Shown: piece by piece, positions 5,365 to 8,104 of the stretch
How positions within the stretch are numbered: position 1 is the stretch's first letter
Layout of the letters: the number at the start of each line of letters is the position of its first letter
Translations under genes and position numbers: made by a program
Assembly (NCBI GenBank): GCA_012735455.1
Contig: JAAYHG010000172.1
Location: 1 to 8,104, forward strand
Origin: Bacillota bacterium
Lineage (GTDB): Bacteria; Bacillota; DTU030; DUMP01
Direction of reading: 5' to 3'
DNA length: 8,104 nucleotides
The notes under the pieces: generated by a model
Told to the model about the DNA's origin: nothing
The model's database searches: none
Seen by the model: the letters and a program-made list of their open reading frames with translations, nothing else

Positions 5365-6207
5365 GTGGAGCAGGTGGAGTTCCGGCAGGTGACCAAGGTT
5401 TTCACCGCTGGAAGGCGAACAATAACGGCGCTGGACGGTGTGAGCTTTACCGTTAAACAGGGGGAATTTTGGACCATTATCGGCCCCTCAGGCTCCGGGA
5501 AAACCACATTGCTAAGGTGCTTGGCCGGTTTTGAAACCCCTACCAGCGGTGAGATCCTTATGGCAGGACAGAAGGTTACTGGCCCAGGGCGCGATCGTAT
5601 GATGGTGTTTCAGGACCTGGCCCAACTTTTCCCGTGGCGTACAGTGTTAGGAAACGTTACCTTTGCTCTCTCGTTAGCGCACCCAGAGGAGACCCTCAGA
5701 CGCCGCCAGGAGCTGGCACGGTACAATCTGGAGCTGGTAGGACTGGAAGACTATGCGAACCTCTATCCCCACCAGCTGTCCGGCGGTATGAAGCAGCGCG
5801 TTGCTATTGCCCGCGCTCTAGGGGTACGCCCGCAGGTACTGCTCATGGATGAACCCTTCGGGAGTCTAGACGCCATCACCAGGACTACCCTACAAAGTGA
5901 ACTACTACGAATCTGGGCTGAAACTAAGGTAACTGTGGTTTTCGTTACCCATAACATTGAGGAAGCACTGGTAGCCTCTGACCACATCGTGGTGTTGGCC
6001 CGTGGCGGTAAGGTGCACGCCCTGGTAACCAATACCCTGCCGCGGCCACGCCAGCTGGATGATCCCAGGTTCAGCCGTCTCTGGCAACACCTGCACAGGC
6101 TCTTGGAACCGGCGCCCCACATTCCGGAACCAAGTTCCTCTGGGGCGCGGGGGCCGGAGGCGCTTCCCCTTGCAAAGCCAGCAACAGGAAGCGCATCCTC
6201 TCCCTAA
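5365..6207 (+). CDS. ABC transporter ATP-binding protein, NitT/TauT/SsuB type
   Basis: Cytoplasmic ATPase that powers the permease encoded just upstream. Numbering from GTG 5365 (280 residues): Walker [10 protein letters not shown] (40-48), Q-loop glutamine in [11 protein letters not shown] (Q83), signature LSGGMKQR (138-145), Walker B VLLMDEP with D162 and E163, D-loop GSLD (166-169) and switch histidine in VFVTHN (H196). All catalytic elements are present. The [10 protein letters not shown]-loop and the length up to about 245 fit the SsuB/TauB subfamily. The last 30 or so residues form a proline-, serine- and alanine-rich tail (from [11 protein letters not shown] at 247) with no recognisable domain. 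A strong hairpin terminator follows the stop by 9 nt, so the operon ends here and bioY is a separate unit. Taurine, sulfonate, nitrate, thiamine-precursor or another small solute are all possible substrates. Confidence 0.92.
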   Translation: MEQVEFRQVTKVFTAGRRTITALDGVSFTVKQGEFWTIIGPSGSGKTTLLRCLAGFETPTSGEILMAGQKVTGPGRDRMMVFQDLAQLFPWRTVLGNVTFALSLAHPEETLRRRQELARYNLELVGLEDYANLYPHQLSGGMKQRVAIARALGVRPQVLLMDEPFGSLDAITRTTLQSELLRIWAETKVTVVFVTHNIEEALVASDHIVVLARGGKVHALVTNTLPRPRQLDDPRFSRLWQHLHRLLEPAPHIPEPSSSGARGPEALPLAKPATGSASSP

Positions 6208-6216
6208 GAAGTTGGC

Positions 6217-6262
6217 GATAAAATGGTGGCCTCTTCATGGTCACCATTTTATCTTTCTTTTT
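6217..6262 (+). terminator. Rho-independent terminator of the ABC transporter operon
   Basis: GATAAAATGGTG (6217-6228) pairs perfectly with CACCATTTTATC (6242-6253), with up to three more pairs inward, followed by TTTCTTTTT. Its last two T residues are also the first bases of the bioY BirA box, so termination and the next operator are packed end to end. Confidence 0.92.
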
Positions 6263-6292
6263 GTTAACCAGACTATCTCTTATGGTTGACAA
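6261..6292 (+). promoter_or_regulatory. BirA (biotin repressor) operator of bioY
   Basis: TTGTTAACC, 14 bp, then GGTTGACAA. The arms are inverted repeats matching at 8 of 9 positions, and they match the known Bacillota BirA operator (TTGTTAAC arms with a spacer of about 14-16 bp). The right arm contains the whole TTGACA -35 element, so biotinyl-AMP-loaded BirA dimer would block RNA polymerase when biotin is plentiful. birA itself is not in the window. Confidence 0.85.
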
Positions 6293-6314
6293 TATGAGTC
6301 CTGGCCATTACACT
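6286..6314 (+). promoter_or_regulatory. Promoter of bioY
   Basis: TTGACA (6286-6291, perfect -35), a 17-bp spacer and TACACT (6309-6314, 4 of 6). Predicted start near 6321, about 40 nt before the GTG start codon. Confidence 0.75.
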
Positions 6315-6362
6315 GTAAGCATGTTCCCATAAGGCATACTCCAACGTAAGGAGGTACGGCTG

Positions 6363-6917
6363 GTGAATGGGCTAAAACTGCGTAAAATGATCTATATTGC
6401 TCTCTTTGTGGCTCTCATGACGGCTCTTGGTTATGTAAGGATCCCGCTTCCTTTTAGCCCTGTGCCCATTACAGGACAGACCTTCGGTGTGATGCTGGCC
6501 GGAAGTCTGCTGGGTAGTCGGCTCGGCTTTCTCGCCCTTGTGGTATTCAATCTTACCGGACTGGTGTTTCCAGTTTTCGCAGGTCCTAATGGAGGACCAG
6601 GGGTGTTTCTGGGACCCACTGGAGGGTTCATCCTCAGCTGGCCACTGGCAGCAGGCCTGATCGGTCTCCTGGTAGAAAGGACTGAAAAGCCAAGCTTCTT
6701 GCGTTCTCTCGGTGCCAACTTCGTAGGCGGAATCGTCCTGATCTATGCCCTGGGCATACCCCATTTTGCTCTTGTCACCAACACCGGAATCGGGCCAGCC
6801 CTCTTGACTGCAGCACTGCCTTTTATCCCGGGAGATATCATCAAATGTTTTGTCGCTGCCCTGGCCACACAGCGACTCGCAGTGGTGAGAATAAGTAAGC
6901 AAACAGCATCTGACTAG
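6363..6917 (+). CDS. bioY: Biotin transporter BioY (ECF transporter S component)
   Basis: Membrane protein that binds biotin with high affinity and delivers it through an ECF energy-coupling module (EcfT plus two ATPases), none of which is in the window; most Bacillota share one ECF module among several S components. The 184 residues match the family in length and pattern: IALFVALMTALGYVRIPL near 12-29, PVPITGQTFGVMLAG (33-47), GPTGGF (84-89) and the signature PFIPGDIIK (153-161) near the end, with about six membrane segments. The GTG at 6363 has a near-ideal AAGGAGGT (6348-6355) seven bases upstream. The gene is monocistronic, with its own promoter and BirA box, and ends in a shared CTAG with convergent prmC. 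The neighbouring SsuBC-like ABC genes are separated by a terminator and are unlikely to be its energy module. Confidence 0.96.
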   Translation: MNGLKLRKMIYIALFVALMTALGYVRIPLPFSPVPITGQTFGVMLAGSLLGSRLGFLALVVFNLTGLVFPVFAGPNGGPGVFLGPTGGFILSWPLAAGLIGLLVERTEKPSFLRSLGANFVGGIVLIYALGIPHFALVTNTGIGPALLTAALPFIPGDIIKCFVAALATQRLAVVRISKQTASD

Positions 6918-7792
6918 AGTTCCTGTTGCCGGGCCTTAACAACCCGCTCCACACCGCTGAGATCGCAGACAGGAGGGAACACAGTAAGACCTGCTTGGGC
7001 CAGCAGTTCTCTTACAGCTGGCGCCTGCCCCTGCCCAACTTCCAGGAGTACCCAGCCGCCATGCTGAAGCACCTGTCCAAGACCAGCGCTAATACGACGG
7101 TAAAAATCCAGACCATCCTCGCCCCCGTCCAAGGCCTCTCTCGGCTCCTGTTGCAACTCCGGGGTCAGTCTCATGAGCTCGCCCTTGGGAATGTAGGGAG
7201 GATTCGAAACCACAAGATCAAAACTGCGGGGCCCCGAGTCCGATTCGGCGGTTTCAAGAGCCTGCCACAGGTCCCCGTGTCGAAAAAATGTATTCTTCGC
7301 ACCTAGGCGCAGGGCGATCTGCCGGGCAACCGCCAGGGCTTCCGCTTTAACGTCGGTCGCCACTACCTCGGCGTTTTGTATCTTAAGGGCCAGGCTTATG
7401 GCTATAGCACCACTTCCTGTGCCGATATCCAGTATTCGTGGAGAAACCGGTAGGTCGCCCTGTTGCCACAGCTCCAGGGCCGTCTCCACGAGTATTTCTG
7501 TTTCTGGCCGCGGGATAAGGACTGCCGGGGTAACCTTAAAGGAAAAGCCAAAAAACTCTTTCTCGCCCACAAGATAGGCCACTGGAACGCCCCGCCCGCG
7601 CTCCCTCAGAAGCTGGTAGCAGCGAGCAAGTAGCTCAGCCGGAAAGGGTTCCCCTAAATCACGGTAAAACTCCTCCCGGCCTTTACAGGTCAAGTAACGT
7701 ATGATGATTTCACTGTCCAGCTGCGGCGTCTCAACACCGCTCTGCGCCAGGGCAGCTCTGCCCTCGCGCCAAGCATCGCGCAGTGTAAACAC
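6914..7792 (-). CDS. prmC: Release factor glutamine methyltransferase PrmC (HemK)
   Basis: Transfers methyl from S-adenosylmethionine to the glutamine of the GGQ motif in RF1 and RF2, increasing peptide release efficiency. The 292 residues show the N-terminal helical release-factor-binding domain (about 1-85), IPRPETE (93-99), the SAM-binding loop ILDIGTGSGAIA (120-131), the acidic end of strand 2 (VATDVKAEAL, 144-153) and the catalytic NPPY (197-200). The GTG start at 7792-7790 follows the prfA stop by one base, with GGTGGAG just upstream inside the end of prfA, so translation is coupled to its substrate gene. The stop codon overlaps that of bioY on the opposite strand. No terminator is visible between the two genes. 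Confidence 0.96.
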   Translation of the reverse strand: MFTLRDAWREGRAALAQSGVETPQLDSEIIIRYLTCKGREEFYRDLGEPFPAELLARCYQLLRERGRGVPVAYLVGEKEFFGFSFKVTPAVLIPRPETEILVETALELWQQGDLPVSPRILDIGTGSGAIAISLALKIQNAEVVATDVKAEALAVARQIALRLGAKNTFFRHGDLWQALETAESDSGPRSFDLVVSNPPYIPKGELMRLTPELQQEPREALDGGEDGLDFYRRISAGLGQVLQHGGWVLLEVGQGQAPAVRELLAQAGLTVFPPVCDLSGVERVVKARQQEL

Positions 7793-7793
7793 C

Positions 7794-8104
7794 TTACTCC
7801 ACCTGACGTAGTTTTTCAGCTTGGTCAGTGGTGATGAGAGGTTCGATTATCTGGTCCAAGTCACCCTCCAAAACCGCGCTCAATTGGTGCACAGTGAGGC
7901 CAATGCGATGGTCACTGATGCGGTTCTGCGGGAAGTTATAGGTACGGATCCGCTCACTGCGATCACCGGTCCCGACCTGGCTGCGCCTGGCCTCGTCCAC
8001 TTCGGCCCGCTGCTGTGCCTGTGCCTGGTCCAAAAGGCGGGCCCGGAGAACACGCATGGCCTTCTCACGGTTCTTAATCTGTGACTTCTCGTCCTGGCAG
8101 ATAA
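7794..8104 (-). CDS. prfA: Peptide chain release factor 1 (RF1), C-terminal part (gene continues beyond the right edge)
   Basis: Recognises UAA and UAG stop codons on the ribosome. The frame enters from the right edge and gives 102 residues to the TAA at 7796-7794. [18 protein letters not shown] lies just after the catalytic GGQ loop, which is outside the window. The segment [18 protein letters not shown] and the following [12 protein letters not shown] are diagnostic of the class I release factor core. Reading SDHRIG rather than RF2's usual spacing, together with the prmC partner, favours RF1 over RF2; the PxT anticodon-like tripeptide that would settle it is not visible. It is directly coupled to prmC downstream, the classic prfA-prmC order. 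Confidence 0.94.
   Translation of the reverse strand, partial: ICQDEKSQIKNREKAMRVLRARLLDQAQAQQRAEVDEARRSQVGTGDRSERIRTYNFPQNRISDHRIGLTVHQLSAVLEGDLDQIIEPLITTDQAEKLRQVE

Noticed and set aside
6372..6902. Long 176-codon minus-strand ORF opposite bioY
   Set aside because: It is fully antisense to the confident bioY gene, has no ribosome site or family features, and is rich in residues expected from reverse reading of hydrophobic codons.
1..8104. CRISPR arrays, tRNA or rRNA genes, insertion sequences, phage or defence genes
   Set aside because: I saw no regularly spaced repeats, cloverleaf or rRNA-like sequence, transposase or integrase motif, or nuclease/toxin gene on either strand.

Overview
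The window looks like a chromosomal segment from a low-to-moderate GC Bacillota, most likely a member of the Clostridia. This rests on strong Shine-Dalgarno sites with frequent GTG and TTG starts, a YqhV-family (DUF2619) membrane protein, a CsoR-type copper operator, a Bacillus-like BirA operator in front of bioY, and U-tract hairpin terminators. The species cannot be named from this sequence.

Layout. (1) 1-1020, minus: the N-terminal 340 residues of a copper-type P1B ATPase (CopA) with two heavy-metal-binding domains; the gene runs off the left edge. (2) 1021-1376: a dense control region. It holds the copA promoter with a CsoR-type operator on its -10 element, a doubtful small membrane ORF in the leader, the terminator of the next operon, and an 11-bp palindrome touching the pxpA stop codon. 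(3) 1377-3961, minus: a compact pxpB-pxpC-pxpA operon for the ATP-dependent 5-oxoprolinase, which returns 5-oxoproline to glutamate. (4) 3962-4197: the divergent intergenic region, with a plausible plus-strand promoter. (5) 4198-6207, plus: a YqhV-like membrane protein, a 120-nt leader with a 9-bp closing inverted repeat, then a NitT/TauT/SsuBC-type ABC permease and ATPase without an adjacent binding protein, closed by a strong terminator. (6) 6261-6917, plus: bioY, the biotin-binding S component of an ECF transporter, with its own BirA box over its -35 element. (7) 6914-8104, minus: prmC and the C-terminal end of prfA, a translation-termination pair convergent with bioY; the two stop codons share a CTAG.

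Most of the content is familiar housekeeping and nutrient metabolism, and I see no convincing previously undescribed system. The points that best repay checking are the copA leader ORF, substitutions in normally conserved motifs of CopA and PxpA, the structured leader before the ABC permease, the biotin-carrier-like tail on PxpC, and the bioY operator.
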